This document shows positions 33,061-46,066 of a DNA stretch of 64,000 nucleotides, one piece after another (position 1 is the stretch's first letter; the number at the start of each line of letters is the position of its first letter). Made by a program: the position numbers and the translations under genes. The notes below the pieces were generated by a model. That model had not been told where the DNA came from. It did no database searches and saw nothing but the letters and a program-made list of their open reading frames with translations. The stretch is taken from contig NC_071668.1 in assembly GCF_028554725.1 (NCBI RefSeq), forward strand, positions 60,730,232-60,794,231, written 5' to 3'. This DNA is from Zeugodacus cucurbitae (taxonomy: Eukaryota > Arthropoda > Insecta > Diptera > Tephritidae).

Positions 33061-36000
33061 AACTGGAACACAAGCGAAAGCACTCAAAAATAAATATTTG
33101 TACAAAATAAATAGAATATTGAAAATATATAGTAAAGTTGAAATTAAATTAAAGGAGAAGAAAAAGAAGCGGGAAAATTGTGTCAATAAAAATGAACAAC
33201 TTTAAACTATGATGCACGGACGGTAACTTGTTGGGTTGCTTAATTTGGAGACCACATATAAAACAAGGGCATATTTTGATTTGTGGAATTTTCATTTTTT
33301 TAATACTCTTCAACCTTCAGAATTATGTCAACTATTAAAATCGAAGCATCTCGGTGGACATACCTTCGGCAAACTAAGCGAACTGACTGACTGTATTAGT
33401 ATACTTAAGAAATTCGTGAATCACTCTATGCGCTTGTGATGGCGTGTTTTTTCATTGGCATCACAAAGAAACAACATTTATAGTTGCTCAAGTGGGATCC
33501 GCTATGCATGTATATGTCTTCAATGGAACTTGTTAACTCTTCAACAGTTTCAAAAGGAACTGAGAAATTTTCCTAAATATTTCTCTGAAAATTTCCTTGT
33601 ACTATTTCCTAATAATTTATATTTTAACCTGCAATTTTATCTCCTTAATGCTTACTGCTGGATAACACCTGTCTGCTGGTTGTTAGTGTTGAGTGTTTTT
33701 GCATATGGCCGGTACGACTATTAGGTATTTCAGTTAGCTGACTATCTGACTGCCAACGTTGAAGTTGATGTTGAGTTCGCATGTTAACTAGTGCTTAATC
33801 AAAAGCAAAAAAGAATACATTTCATGATGGCGTGTGAAAATTTCCGCAGTCGCTGTTAGTTGTTGACATCGCCCGTGGCTTTCAGTTCCACTTCATGATT
33901 CGTAGTTACAGTGTAACTGTTGGAACGCCTGTATATTATTGTTTATGTGCGAGTATGCATATTTATGTTTTATTGTTCGAGGAGTTTGTAGTTTATTTCT
34001 ACATACTGTCGGAGTATATTGATTGACAGTTTTGCTATTTGCCGACGCACGATTTCATATATGGGTGTGGATAGGTGCCAGGGTATTCATAAAATGTTGC
34101 AATTATGGCGACAAAATGGAAAATTTCAATGTAGCTAACCTAATTGTTTGTAAAACTCAGTTTAGTGGATTTATGGAAGCACAGTACTTATATATATCTT
34201 GAGGAAGAAATTCATAATAAATAAAGAAATATGTTAGAATACGAAATAAAATTGAAAATGTAACAAGAAACAGAAAGGGTTAACGGAATAACCACAAATC
34301 ACACTTTCATAGCCATTTTATAAAAGCAACACAGTACTGGATTAAGCGAAACACCTCTCTTTTCACCATTTTTTACATAAAATCCTCGATTGCGTAAGTA
34401 TGCTCTTCTATGTTTCTCGCATGTTATAAACACTCATTAATAGCTGCCAACACAATAAATGATTGCTGACATAAATCATGTCAGTGCGGTGACAGAAGTT
34501 GCAATTACTGAGAGAACGTGCGTGTTATTGTCCCTTTATTAACAGGCCTACTTGTTACCATAGCTTACACTCGTATGAATAACTGAGTGAAACAATTTAG
34601 AAAATTATTTAATTGTATATTTCTGTAGTATAAAACTTAAAGCAAGTATTTCTAGAAAAAAATTGCACTTGGATTCCATTTATGTAGTTATTGTGACTGT
34701 TGCTTTACTGTGTCACATATTCATGCAGTGTAAAGTCGTCCATACACAATCGTAAATATTCACGCACATAAATAAATGTTGTAAAATTAGTGCAGTCATA
34801 TATTGTGACAAAACAGTGCAACATACTGCATATGCTCAACAATATTTCTTGCATATGCTGTATATGTCACGTTTCATTTATTCATTTCGCTTGTCAATTC
34901 TTACTTTTGTCCACGTACTTCCACTTCCAACTGGTAAAGGCCGAAAATTTTCATAGTAATAAGTGATTCAATATGTATGTCTCAATTTGGATCAATCAAC
35001 TTGATAATGTTGCATTGCAGCTGCCGACGGCTTACTGGTATACTGCGTAGACTTTACAAACATATATGTATATGAGTTTGTAGTGGTTGCCATATTTACA
35101 GCATTGACGCTTTCCAAAGGAATAGGTCATCAATATAAACATTCTTCGGAGCAATTTTTGGAATATAGCTTATGCTGTCTGTTTGGTCGCCCTTTTGATG
35201 CAACCACATGCCGTTCTGGTAGATTTTGTTGTTCTTAGCCAATGCTATAAGCAACCGTTAGTATGAGTTTTTTATGGATTCTTATTTATTTTTGTCTCTG
35301 AGTAATGAAGCGCACACATACTTATCACACTTGTTCAAGTGATAGGATTACGAAATTGATAGCTTAAAAGTAGCATATTAGAAAATTCAATATTCAATAT
35401 TTGATAATATGTGAACCTACTCTGTTTATAACAATGAAGGAAAAACTAAATTAATGGTAGTAAGGTTATTAATGTGTTTACAAATCTTTAAAGTGGTATG
35501 TTTATTCAAATTCTATATATCTTCATAGAAGCTTCGTTGAAGCTACTCATGGATTGAGAAAAGCCAAGGTAGGAAGATAAATTAATATTACAGTTTTTTT
35601 ATTTATTTATTGTGTAATATTTCTGGATGTGCGCATTTATGCAGCTTATATTTTGTGGTAACACGCAACGTGGATACAGACACAAGCATACTTTGGGTGC
35701 ATATGCTACAGAAGTTTACACATGCGCAGGGTGTATGAGTAATATTCCCGTTAATCACCCAACCAAATGATGTGCATTAACAATAAATGAACGGCCACAT
35801 GTTTGTCATTAATTTCTTCATTACACTAAATCGATTACTTAAGATTAATTGTGCGAAAAAGACTACAGGAAAAGGTAGAGAAGTTGGATAACTCTATACC
35901 ACTCAGATCTAATTTGATCGAGCGTCTACTGGCTGAGCATGTTAATAGGTAAACATTTTTGTGAGAGTACTTAATTTAATGATGATTTAGATGGTACAAG

Positions 36001-36697
36001 TTTTATAGATCCACAGCTTCTCAGAAATTATAATTGGAAGATTTGTCAGCGTTGTTTTCAGTACATATTCGTATGTTAAAATGTACACCGTATAAAATAC
36101 CGAACTATTTATATATTCATTAACATATCTATTACTGCATGTAAATAAATATAATCAATATTTCTTATATATTTGACAATGTATTTTTCTTCAATAGTTT
36201 AATACTTCGTTTCTCCTTAAGCTTCGAAATATGTATAGCTTGATTGTTTGATGTCTTCACTTATGGCCTCATTTTCCTACCATAACCCACTACACTTTGT
36301 ATAGTACTTAAACCAATCACTGTCCTGTGGAACATGGTCGCTCGTCAGTATGCTGCTCAGGAAGTACTTAGTATGCAGACGGTCATTCGAAAACTAGCAG
36401 TACTTGTGATTCGATAGACCGTTCAGCTTAGTCTCAACGGATGCTATATGAGAGCATCTATATAGAGTGTTGATGTACATATATATGGTATGCTGAAAGC
36501 AATTCAGATTTAGTTAATTGCTTTTAGAAAATCCAAATCTACTTACACCCTTATACGCAAATAATTTCTGCGCCAACATGCATATAAGCGAAAAATTATT
36601 TCCAAAAGTAATACAAAAGCTTTTGTACATACATCAGTTAATAAGACAACAACTGCAAGCACATATGCTATTCATATGTCCAGTTGGATTTTTATGC

Positions 36698-36717
36698 TGC
36701 GTATACGTGATTTATTG
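36698..36717 (+). repeat. Short dispersed element CTGCGTATACGTGATTTATT, copy 1
   Basis: The 20-mer CTGCGTATACGTGATTTATT recurs exactly at 51048-51067. In both places it is followed within 8-10 bases by AAATGCTG. It shares the CGTATACG core with the dispersed motif family. Origin unknown. Confidence 0.6.
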
Positions 36718-36974
36718 ACAAAATGCTGCGCCACTAACAGACTGACCTAGTCGAACAATATATCATATTATAAACTCTTTTAACAGTTACTGTTTTATAA
36801 TACCACTGTCGAAATATGCGAAAAATATATTATTATACCCAAGACAAATACTTTAAGCTATATCACGTAACACGTAAAAACACACATATGTAAAATGTAT
36901 TAATTTCATTCATATTCGCCATTACATTTATACGCCAATGTTTTGTGAGGTACATAGGGGGTAACATTTTAACC

Positions 36975-37024
36975 TTCCCTTTTAAATGTTCGCCAAAACA
37001 AAGTAAAAAATATTTAAAAGGGAA
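36975..37024. repeat. Perfect 13-bp inverted repeat (hairpin)
   Basis: TTCCCTTTTAAAT at 36975-36987 pairs exactly with ATTTAAAAGGGAA at 37012-37024 over a 24-base loop. It may be the remnant of a small MITE or a transcript hairpin. No target duplication is visible. Confidence 0.6.
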
Positions 37025-37885
37025 AGCTAAAATACAAAAGGATTAAGATAAACATCACTTCAAGGTGTGAATGCAAAACAGCCCACAGACAAGGTGGTAA
37101 TGATTTAAATGTTGGAAAACATAAGGCAAGTATAAAAACAACTAAAAGTGTATTTAATGAAAATAGTCGCACATGTCGTATGAGTAACTTTAACTTTCAG
37201 AATTAAAGGATTTTTTAATATATGCCAGCAAATATTTCTACAATTTTTAATTGAAGACAATTGAATAACGAATTGCCACAAAGTACTTACTTCATACTGA
37301 GAATATTCATCAGACTTCACTTAATAACCTACATTTACAACTATTATTGATTAAAAAGTCGAAGGGTAAGGTCAAGCAAATCCTTTTAAGCCAACGACAC
37401 CACATAACGATATAAATATAGTCACTTTTGTGTACTAAAGTACTTATTATAAATATCCACAAGTACGACAAGCTAAAAGTGACAGATTAGGAAGTGAAAA
37501 AATTGCAATAATCTTGAATACATAAAACTCAAAAAAATTTGATTTTTTTCGAAAGTATTTTTTCTAATGATTATTCAATACTTACAAGTTCATACACGAC
37601 AAGTATGAGCTGGATAGTTTCTCGATTAACTATATTCCAACATTTATCGTAGCTAGCTCGTTTTCTCAGATTTCTGTTCAAAAAGTTGCATATTTTTTTG
37701 GATTTCCATATCTCTTTTGTAAAATAAAAATATCATGGTTTTCGCTTTAAAAATATTTTTTTTTTTATTCTTAATGTCTTAAAGAAATTCCTTCAGTATT
37801 AGATTAACGACAAATTTGTCAGAAAGCGGAAGTCTGTCTGATTGTCTGAGACCCAAACGGAATTACCCGCATGCAAATGTACATC

Positions 37886-38970
37886 TTTTTATACACTCGC
37901 AACAAATGTTGCTAAAGAGAGTATTATAGTTTTGTTCACATAACGGTTGTTTGTTTGTAACACCCAAAACTAAACGAGTTAGATATATGGTTATATATAC
38001 TAAAGTGATCAGGGTGAAGAGTGGAGTTCAAATCCGAATATCTGTCTGTCCGTCCGTCCGTCCGTCTGTGCAAGCTGTAACTTGAGTAAAAATTAAGATA
38101 TCTTGATGAAACTTGGCACACTTATTTCTTGGCTAATACAGTATGAAGGATCGCACTATGAAGGGGCATATTTGGATGTAATTTTTTTTGGGGAAGTGGG
38201 CGTGGCCCCGCCCCTACTGAGATTTTTGTACATATCTCGCAAACCAATAGAGCTATATAAACCAAACTTTCTGCAGTCGTGTTTTTTAGCCACTTCCTAA
38301 TACAGTCCAAAAACGAAAGAAATCAGATCATAACCACGCCCACCTCCCATACAAAAGTTAGGTTGAAAATTACTAAAAGTGGGTTAACTCACTAACGAAA
38401 AACGTCAGAAACACTAAATTTCACATAAGAAATGGCAGATGAAAGCTGCGCTCAGATTTTTTTACAAAATGGAAAATGGGCATGGCGTCGCCCACTTATG
38501 GGTCAAAAACCATATCTCAGGAACTACACGACCGATTTCAATGAAACTTGGTTTGTAATAGTTTCCTTGCATCCCAATGCTATGTTGTGAATATAGGCCA
38601 AATCGCTTCACAACCACGCCTACTTCCTATATACCAGAACTTTGAAGACAATCTGAATCGTTAATTTTACAACATATAAAGTAAGTACTAGTGATGATAT
38701 CGGTGCAGAACTTTGCACAAATACTATGTTAATAGTGTGGAAGCCCATTCTAAAAATCTCCGAAATCGGACCATAGGTTTTTAAGGCCCCATATATCGAA
38801 CACGAGGACCTCGGTGCTTCTAACCTAATATTATGGTTTCCAACTTTCAATGGATTTTATACGAATATGTGGATCAAATTGTGTATTATATAATATTAAT
38901 AAAGTTAAATAAATAAATTGCGAGAGTATAAAATGTTCGGTTACATCCGAACTTAGCCCTTCCTTACTTG
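37886..38970 (+). mobile_element. Family A repeat, copy 5 (1085 bp, both ends present)
   Basis: The left end is TTTTTATACACTCGCAAC and the right end GCGAGAGTATAAAATGTTCGG...CCTTCCTTACTTG. Internal landmarks: a (GTCC)n tract at 38047-38072, CAAGCTGTAACTTGAGTAA, GATGAAACTTGGCACAC, GTGGGCGTGGCCCCGCCCC, CATATCTCGCAAACCA, and AAAATGGAAAATGGGCATGG. The right half is nearly the same as copy 2 at 6.3-6.8 kb. Noncoding; ORFs over it are incidental. Confidence 0.85.
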
Positions 38971-39935
38971 TTAATTTTCCTTTTCTCCTTGAGGTGTGAT
39001 CGATATTCGCTGGTGCAGTTGCAATTGACATTCTCTGCTGATGTGTTCATATTGTTGAGTGTAGTACTATGTAGTAAGGAGAAAGTGTGAAGCATTTTGG
39101 TTACTGTCATTATTAGCGAAATATCTGAAATGAAATAAGAGTGAGAAGGAGTTAAAGAGAATTAGAGTGCACAATTTCAAAAACTTGATTACGCTAACTT
39201 AAGGCACATAGTTAAATATTTAAGCGAGTGACAATAATAAACTCTTCAAGCACCTACTAATCCCACCAAAAGGGGTGATTACTGTGACCGTATTTACGTT
39301 TCGAGGTTAAAAAAATTAAAATTTTATTTCCTTCAAAAGCATCTCCTTTAAGATTATCTCTGGTGCGTTAGAATTCTACGTTTCTATGTTTATCATTAGT
39401 CCCTTCAGCAAAAAAAAATAAAAATTGATTGCAACAACAGTACATTAAACGCCTATTTGAAGCTTAAGTTTTTTTGCTAGCAAATGCTAATTTGCAATTT
39501 CAGTCACTATAAGTTAAACCTAACCACTTTAGCGGTAAGCATGTGAAAGTTAGGAAAGTGATAACACATTTCAATACATAACGCAATGTTGCAACAACGT
39601 GCTGTTAGCTGGCAGTGAGGTTTCAAACTTATTCTTTCTACTCAGTCCTTCTTTAGTTGTGCAACAACTAATAGACAACAACTTAAAAAAGTGTTGCCAG
39701 CTAACTTTTACACTTTAAGTTTTAAATTTTGATTTATACTAACACATAGAGGCATATAAAACAAACAGAAGATGTTCAAGAAAAAACAAGTAATTTAAAT
39801 TAGGCAAATTTCTGGTCGGAAGCGGTGGAAGGATACTGTAGTAAGATGTTTTAGAAAGCATACAGGTCCCGTCTTTGAGTATACGTGTGTATATAAGAAA
39901 ATTGCCAGGACACAAAATAGAAAATCCTAGTATAT
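38971..39935. other. Gene-free stretch
   Basis: No gene, RNA or element recognised. The 78-codon minus-strand ORF at 39739-39975 runs into the adjacent MITE and has no domain features. Confidence 0.5.
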
Positions 39936-39939
39936 TTAA

Positions 39940-40542
39940 CCCTAGAAAGATAACGTACGTCGAAACGACGTACACATTTTTTTTTACGCCCTCACACTTT
40001 TATTTGTCTACTGAGCAACTTCTTGCGCTCATTTATCTCAGTCGGTAGCAGCAGCTTATTGGTAGTGGTTGATTTTTAGCGGTGAGTATTTTCTTATCTG
40101 AGTTATGATCAAATCGTACGTCGAAAAGACGTATTGTTATCTTTAGTGTGACTTTTTGGTATATGTAATTTTTGCATATAATATAGCTTGACTTTATTTT
40201 TTTTTTGTTCTAAAACAATATACAAAGAGTTATTTTGTAAACAAAATAAAAAAAAAATGTTAACCTAGAATTAAGAACGAAAATTGTACCTTTTTCTGAA
40301 GACTGCCTTATTTTTGCTACTTTTTATGAAAAAAAATTAAATGCTTTATAAATTTTATATTATCTTTAATTTTATGATTACATGTTTCAAAATGAACTGA
40401 AAATGAATGAAATAAATGATCTCAGTTAAAAAGCACACAGTTTTTATATTTTTCGGAAGCTCAAAATCCATTAAAAGGAGATACGTCATTATGACGTATC
40501 GTTATCTTTTCAGGGGTAAAAAATAACGGTATCTTTCTAAGG
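39940..40542. mobile_element. piggyBac-type MITE, 603 bp, TTAA target duplication
   Basis: The left boundary is TTAA|CCCTAGAAAGATAAC (TTAA 39936-39939) and the right boundary GTATCTTTCTAAGG|TTAA (TTAA 40543-40546). The TIR matches over 13 bp with one mismatch, and its left form CCCTAGAAAGATA equals the terminus of the classical piggyBac transposon. The interior holds three palindromes built on TACGTC/GACGTA (39955-39973, 40117-40133, 40480-40500), each adjoining GTTATCTTT or its complement. These are likely repeated transposase-binding subterminal motifs. No ORF of transposase remains. Confidence 0.88.
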
Positions 40543-43500
40543 TTAAAAATTAACACAGCTAATAGGATAACGAAAAACCTTCTAGATGCATGATGAGATT
40601 ATAATGCCTGATAATTAACTTCTGAAAAGTGTTTTAAAAAAATATAAAAAAACAGATATGCACATAAATACGCTGTGTCACAAAGCTATAGTGCTCCGGG
40701 TGTCATCATGTGCTTTACATATCACAACCGCAACATGCGCAGCAAGTAGAGCACTCTTATATGTATGCTTTTGTGCTCTCATGCGGCGACTACACCACAG
40801 AAACATATGTACACAACCAGACAACAACAAACAAACACATATTTCCATGAGTAAACATAAACACTTGAGTTTGTGAATGCGATGCTGGAAATGGTAGAGT
40901 GGATGATAAGAACTGAAAAGCGATTTACCAAAGCGAAAAGACCTGTGATAAGATTAAGTATAGTCATTCGTAAATGATAGCGAGGAACATGATACGGTTA
41001 TTATGTGTGTGTGTACTGTTTTTGCTGTCAAATGTGTTTGGGTGGTTTCTTGTAATATTATTGCTTGAAATATTTATGCTTAAATGTATTTATTGATGTG
41101 GTTTTACATTCAATGCATCGATGACATAGTTAAGAGCCATTTAATTATAAAGGCAATCAAAATTAAAATTATAAGAACTGAGACTAAATATTGATACTTA
41201 AAAAAACAATTATGTCAACTTGAAACGAATTAATATCAAAATATATCAATATAAGCCTTGGGTTATCCCACGAAAAATTAGGCGATTCTCGTGAAGTTTT
41301 TTTGGACATAATAAAGTATATTTTCAGCAATATGCTAAGATTTTTTTTTTTCAAAAATACTGAAAAATAACGGAGTTATGTGATGTTTTCGAAGGGGCCA
41401 AAAAACGTGTTTAAAGTTTCGGCTATGGCGGCTTATACCTGCAAGCGGTCGCTCTATATGACTCTGCCATTCCAAAAATATTCAATAAATGACCTTACCG
41501 TTTTCATAGGATATTTTTCAAAGTATAAACTATCGTATAAGTAAAATATTAAAAAACGATTTTTTGATAATTTCACACTGGTATAGCCCCGTAATGTGAA
41601 CCCCTTCCTTGATTTACTAGAAAATATTTCATGATACTAACTTTCACAGCTTCACTAAATTACCTTAGTAAGTACTCTTGACAGCTATTGAAGACAAACT
41701 ATTTGCCTCTTTACACATTCCAATTACGACAGTTTCGCTGCATATCCTGTTGAGTAGGTGCATTTGTCACTTGGGCGTCATGGGCGTCATCGCATCAGCA
41801 TATCAAACACGTGTGTTGATTCTTAAATAAAGTGAGTGTATTTGTCAGCCCGCTGCTACCAATTCTTAGGTGCATGCATATATTGACATAGCTATACTCT
41901 TCCTCATATATTTGAATAAATATGAAAATATTTGACAGCTCACATTTACAAAATTAAATTTATTTCTTATTTTTCTACACTTCATATGCATAATCATAAT
42001 ATTTTCTTAACGAAAGATCACAATAAAATTCTACTTTAATAAAAATATCAACCAAAATATCTTTTCAGCCTAAAAGTAGACTAGAAATAAAACAATAAAA
42101 TTTTAAAACGACGTTGCTTTTGTTATTAATTACATTTTATCAATTGGCATCAGTAAGCCATAGGTATATTTATTTCAACCAACAATCACATATCAAGGAA
42201 GTATATGCATAAACAAGGATGTGGGTGGTGTCTCCTTAATACTAAAAAAACATTTTAATTATTATTTTATTGTGAAAGCAGTATCATATTATATGTTGAG
42301 TATATATCTTTATGATAGTGAGAGTATCCACTGAAATGTAGTATTTTATGCGCACTGAGAATTTTAAGCATTATCAGCTATATAATAATACCGTATTTTT
42401 ACTTACCACCAAGTATCTCGACATACATGCTGCCTCACTGGCAGCCTGCTCATGCATAAACAAAGCCGCAGATTCACCTGCCAGCGCAGTATTGTGGTTG
42501 CTTTGGTATTGTGGCGGCTAAATTACACGTTGTCACCGGTTACATGACTTGCCATACTCTCTATGCTTTGCATACACCGAAACGAATCTCGCTCTTATTT
42601 GCATATTCTCTAAGTATGTGTATTTAAGTGTGCAATTTTGCTAAAAGCGAATAAAGTAGAGAAATAATATACAATGTTAACTAGCAGAATAAGCTAACAC
42701 GAAAACGAGAAAAATCCATAGTGTACAGCATTCCTTTGGTTACAGAAGTGTGCTGGTTTGTGTGCGCTGAAGGACATTTATACCGAGTCATAATATAGGT
42801 ATGCGCACATTGTGTACGACGAGATGTGTACGAGAGTCTTAAATATTCTATAGAACAAGTAAACAAAAAACTTGTCACTGTTTAGGTATATATGTGTCAC
42901 CGACAGTTTATGACTAGAAGATTCGTTGGTTGACTCTCGAGCAAAGCGCTGGTTGCTTAGCTCTAGCACATATTGATAGACTTTAAATCATTTATTTGGT
43001 CAACATATAATAATAATAAAATAGAAAATAAAGTGTGTGCTAGTTATTTATTTCATTCATTCGGATGTGCAACAAGTGGTTTACGAAGTACTTCGTATAA
43101 TTGACCTTAACTTTTTGAGAATTATAATTTAAATCGTCTTTGTGTGTTAAATGGTTGAAAATTAAAAACATTCGGCTTATAAGCAAAGATCATGAAATTT
43201 TAAAACTTTCTAATGTTGTAGATATATAGTTTATTTTCAAAAGGTTTCTCTCCTCAAAATCACTTTTGCTTTTTAAATTTTCTTAATCAAAGTATACAAT
43301 TTGGTACATTCTAAGACAATATGGATTTATGTGGCAATGGCTAAACGTAAGTTGACTCATTAAGTTAAAAATTTGCGGAATAGGAATATTTTCCAAATAT
43401 TTTTAACCCTTTGAAACTTGGAAATTTTTGCAAAAATATAGTTATTCCAAATCAACTGAAACCCAAAAATTTGTTGGGATGTTCTACATTCGTATACTCG

Positions 43501-43929
43501 TAGAAGATTCACTTGTATAAAAGAATCAGAAATGCATATACATAACTCGTGGTAAATATTGCATTGCTCCATCCGAAGGATTGTTGAGACAAGCAAAGAA
43601 TGCTGTATAGTAACAAAACAAACGTTCCACTTGCATATTGAAAGCGCAGAACTAACGTAGTTGTGCTTCTGCGATGTTGTTTGTTTGTTGTTACACTTGT
43701 TGCAATTGCAGGCAATAAACCTGATTTCACACTATAATTTTGACACATGAGTTCAGCCTGAACTGCATTCAAGTAAGCAAACAAATTCTGAACGAATTCT
43801 TTTTATATATGTAAATGAAAAATGATATTATATCACATATGACTTGCATCCATTAGGATGTATTGGCATAAGCTATGAAGTGAAGTATAAGTGAAGATGG
43901 TGTGAAATTGTGCGCAAATTCAATTTAAA

Positions 43930-43985
43930 ACAAGTAGGAAAAGGCAAAGTTCAGTTGCAACCACGGAAATACAATATAAAGTATA
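43930..43985 (-). mobile_element. Family A repeat, terminal fragment
   Basis: AACAAGTAGGAAAAGGCAAAG followed by TTCAGTTGCAACCACGGAAATACAATATAAAG is a decayed version of the hairpin end of family A (compare 30371-30418). The remainder of the element is not recognisable downstream. Confidence 0.55.
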
Positions 43986-45317
43986 ATTGTACAATTTCCC
44001 CATTATTTTTGAAAATAGAATTTTCAAGAGATTTTAGTGGCTTCGCTAAATTAATAGAATCTATTACGGATCTAAAATCAGAAAAATAAAAATTACTTAG
44101 AAAGCTTTTACATAAGTTTATGAATATGAATGAATCGCGTAGTTTCTTAAAAATATGCTATGAAAATTTGAAGTTGATCCGGTAATAACTTTTCGAGTTA
44201 TTCGACAAATCACAAAGATCGCTCGGGCGCTCCATCACACTGATGTAAAACTTTAAATGCTTTTTTCTCAAAACTATGTTTTTTTGAACTGGTGGCAACT
44301 ATAACTCGATAACCGCTCAGTAGATTTTAATGAAATTCATACATCTTTTAGAATACATAATAAAGTCAGGCCTAATCCGAAGGATTTTTTTTTTCAAAAA
44401 TTTAGAAAACAAATGTTTTTTATCCAATTGATTTTAGATGAATCTACAAGGACTTATGGTTGTTTGCGGTGACCTTTTTTTTGCACTGAGTATAAGCAAA
44501 TAATTTCAAAACAGATTTTACCGGCATCATGCTTTAGTATATAGAATACATAGTTTTCCATGGCGTATACGTAACTTACAAGTCACTTTGCAAAGTAATT
44601 TTATATCACCACTAACATACAACCACAAAAATGTTTGTGAGCACCTTTAATACATTTTTTTCGTTCGATTATGCCTTTACCTATATAACACTCATAACAG
44701 CCAGTGCATTTATAAAGGGTGTGTATGTATTTATAAACATCTTGTTGTTAGTCGCATTTTGACTGGCAGCTACTGATATTGAGGGAGAAAGGAACATATC
44801 GAGCATGTATAAGCATATACCTGCATTTTTCTTGAGCTTTATTTATATGACAATCTTATAGAAACGAAACATTTTCAATTTGTGCATTTTTTATTATTAC
44901 GAATTTAATATTAATTAAAGTAATTTTAAATAAAGCATCTGTGCAGTCGAGCGAACAATTCGGAAAAATTTCTTCAGGAAAAAAACTGAAAAAATCCGTA
45001 GATTGCGAGACGAATGAGATAGACAGAGATTTTTTCCAAACTTACTTTCTTCAAAAATACTATTCACATATCCTTAATGAGTTTTACTCTAAAGCCTTCT
45101 TTATGATTTTTGAAAGTTCAATATTATTTCTAAAAATCATTATAATTTGTTCAACTTGACATTTATTAAAAACTATATAACAAAATATTGCTTTTTTAAA
45201 CAAGAACATGTATGACTTTGCCTGACTTCAAAGGCGAAATATAAAATGCATGTAGGAAAACTTCAGCGACAAGCCAAAAAGTCACCACACATGGCGTAAA
45301 CATTATGTATGTATTCT

Positions 45318-45490
45318 CTGCCACCAAGGATTGCTCAAAGTAAAATTATTGCTCCTACTTTTCTACTTGTTGCTCTAGCTGTTGAACATGTTGAAAAACT
45401 ATGGATTAATGTAAGCATACATGTATATACATATATGAATGTACGTAATATTACGGTGCTAATGGGACCCATGTGACTATAAAGAAACAT
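45318..45490. repeat. Diverged block shared with 32.8-33.1 kb, copy 2
   Basis: It has GCCACCAAGGATTG (45320), ACTTGTTGCTCTAGCTG (45364) and the 25-bp near-identity starting CGGTGCTAATGGGACCCATG at 45454, in the same order as the block at 32761-33060. It lacks the candidate exon present there. Confidence 0.6.
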
Positions 45491-45982
45491 TCGCAAACAA
45501 ATGATAGCGCTTAGGTAATAACTTTACGTTGGAACGCGTAAAAAGCGCAAGACTCCACATTTTTTTATATAATCATAAAGTTTAAATTGATTTAAATTAC
45601 AATAAGAAGCTCAAAGTGTGGCTATGAAAACAAACACACATTTACACAGGTCTCTAGAAATTATCGTTTACACATTAGCATTGTGGTTGTTAAACAGACA
45701 GGCATATTTGCACACAAAAATTCATCATTTTGCCACGTTGAAGGTGAACAGTTTGCTTTCGTATTTATTGTCTCTTATCGTTTCTGTTTTGCTGTGGTAC
45801 AATATAAACTTTCCGAATGCTGTCGCAAATAATATGTCATGTGCATGACAAATTGTTATCGCTGTCGTCGGTTGGGTGTCAACGTGAGGATTGCAGTTCA
45901 TAATTTCTCTTCAGTAACCTCTCATACCAGCATGTTTATGTAGAGTTTTCGTAATTAGCTTGTCATACTTCCATACACTCAA

Positions 45983-46066
45983 AGTTACACGATTTAATTA
46001 ATTTATTTCTGTTCTGTTACACGAAGTTACACGATCTAATTAATTTATTTCTGTTCTGTGCTGCTC
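45983..46066. repeat. 42-bp tandem duplication, two copies
   Basis: AGTTACACGATTTAATTAATTT...CTGTTCTGTTACACGA (45983-46024) is repeated from 46025 with one substitution in the shared part, decaying at the far end of copy 2. Simple local duplication. Confidence 0.85.

Larger units (their letters stand above)
31835..37885. other. Gene-free stretch, 6 kb
   Basis: No host gene is established. Items inside: a possible terminal exon (32823-32969, minus), a block shared with 45.3-45.5 kb (32761-33060), motif copies at about 35728-35743 (GGGTGTATGAGTAATATT) and 37174-37187 (GTCGTATGAGTAAC), the CTGCGTATACGTGATTTATT element at 36698-36717, a hairpin at 36975-37024 and AATTACCCGCATGCAAATG at 37861. 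Other ORFs are of random composition. Confidence 0.45.

Noticed and set aside
43381..43420. Possible piggyBac end TTAACCCTTTGAAAC
   Set aside because: No matching inverted partner followed by TTAA was found within a reasonable distance.
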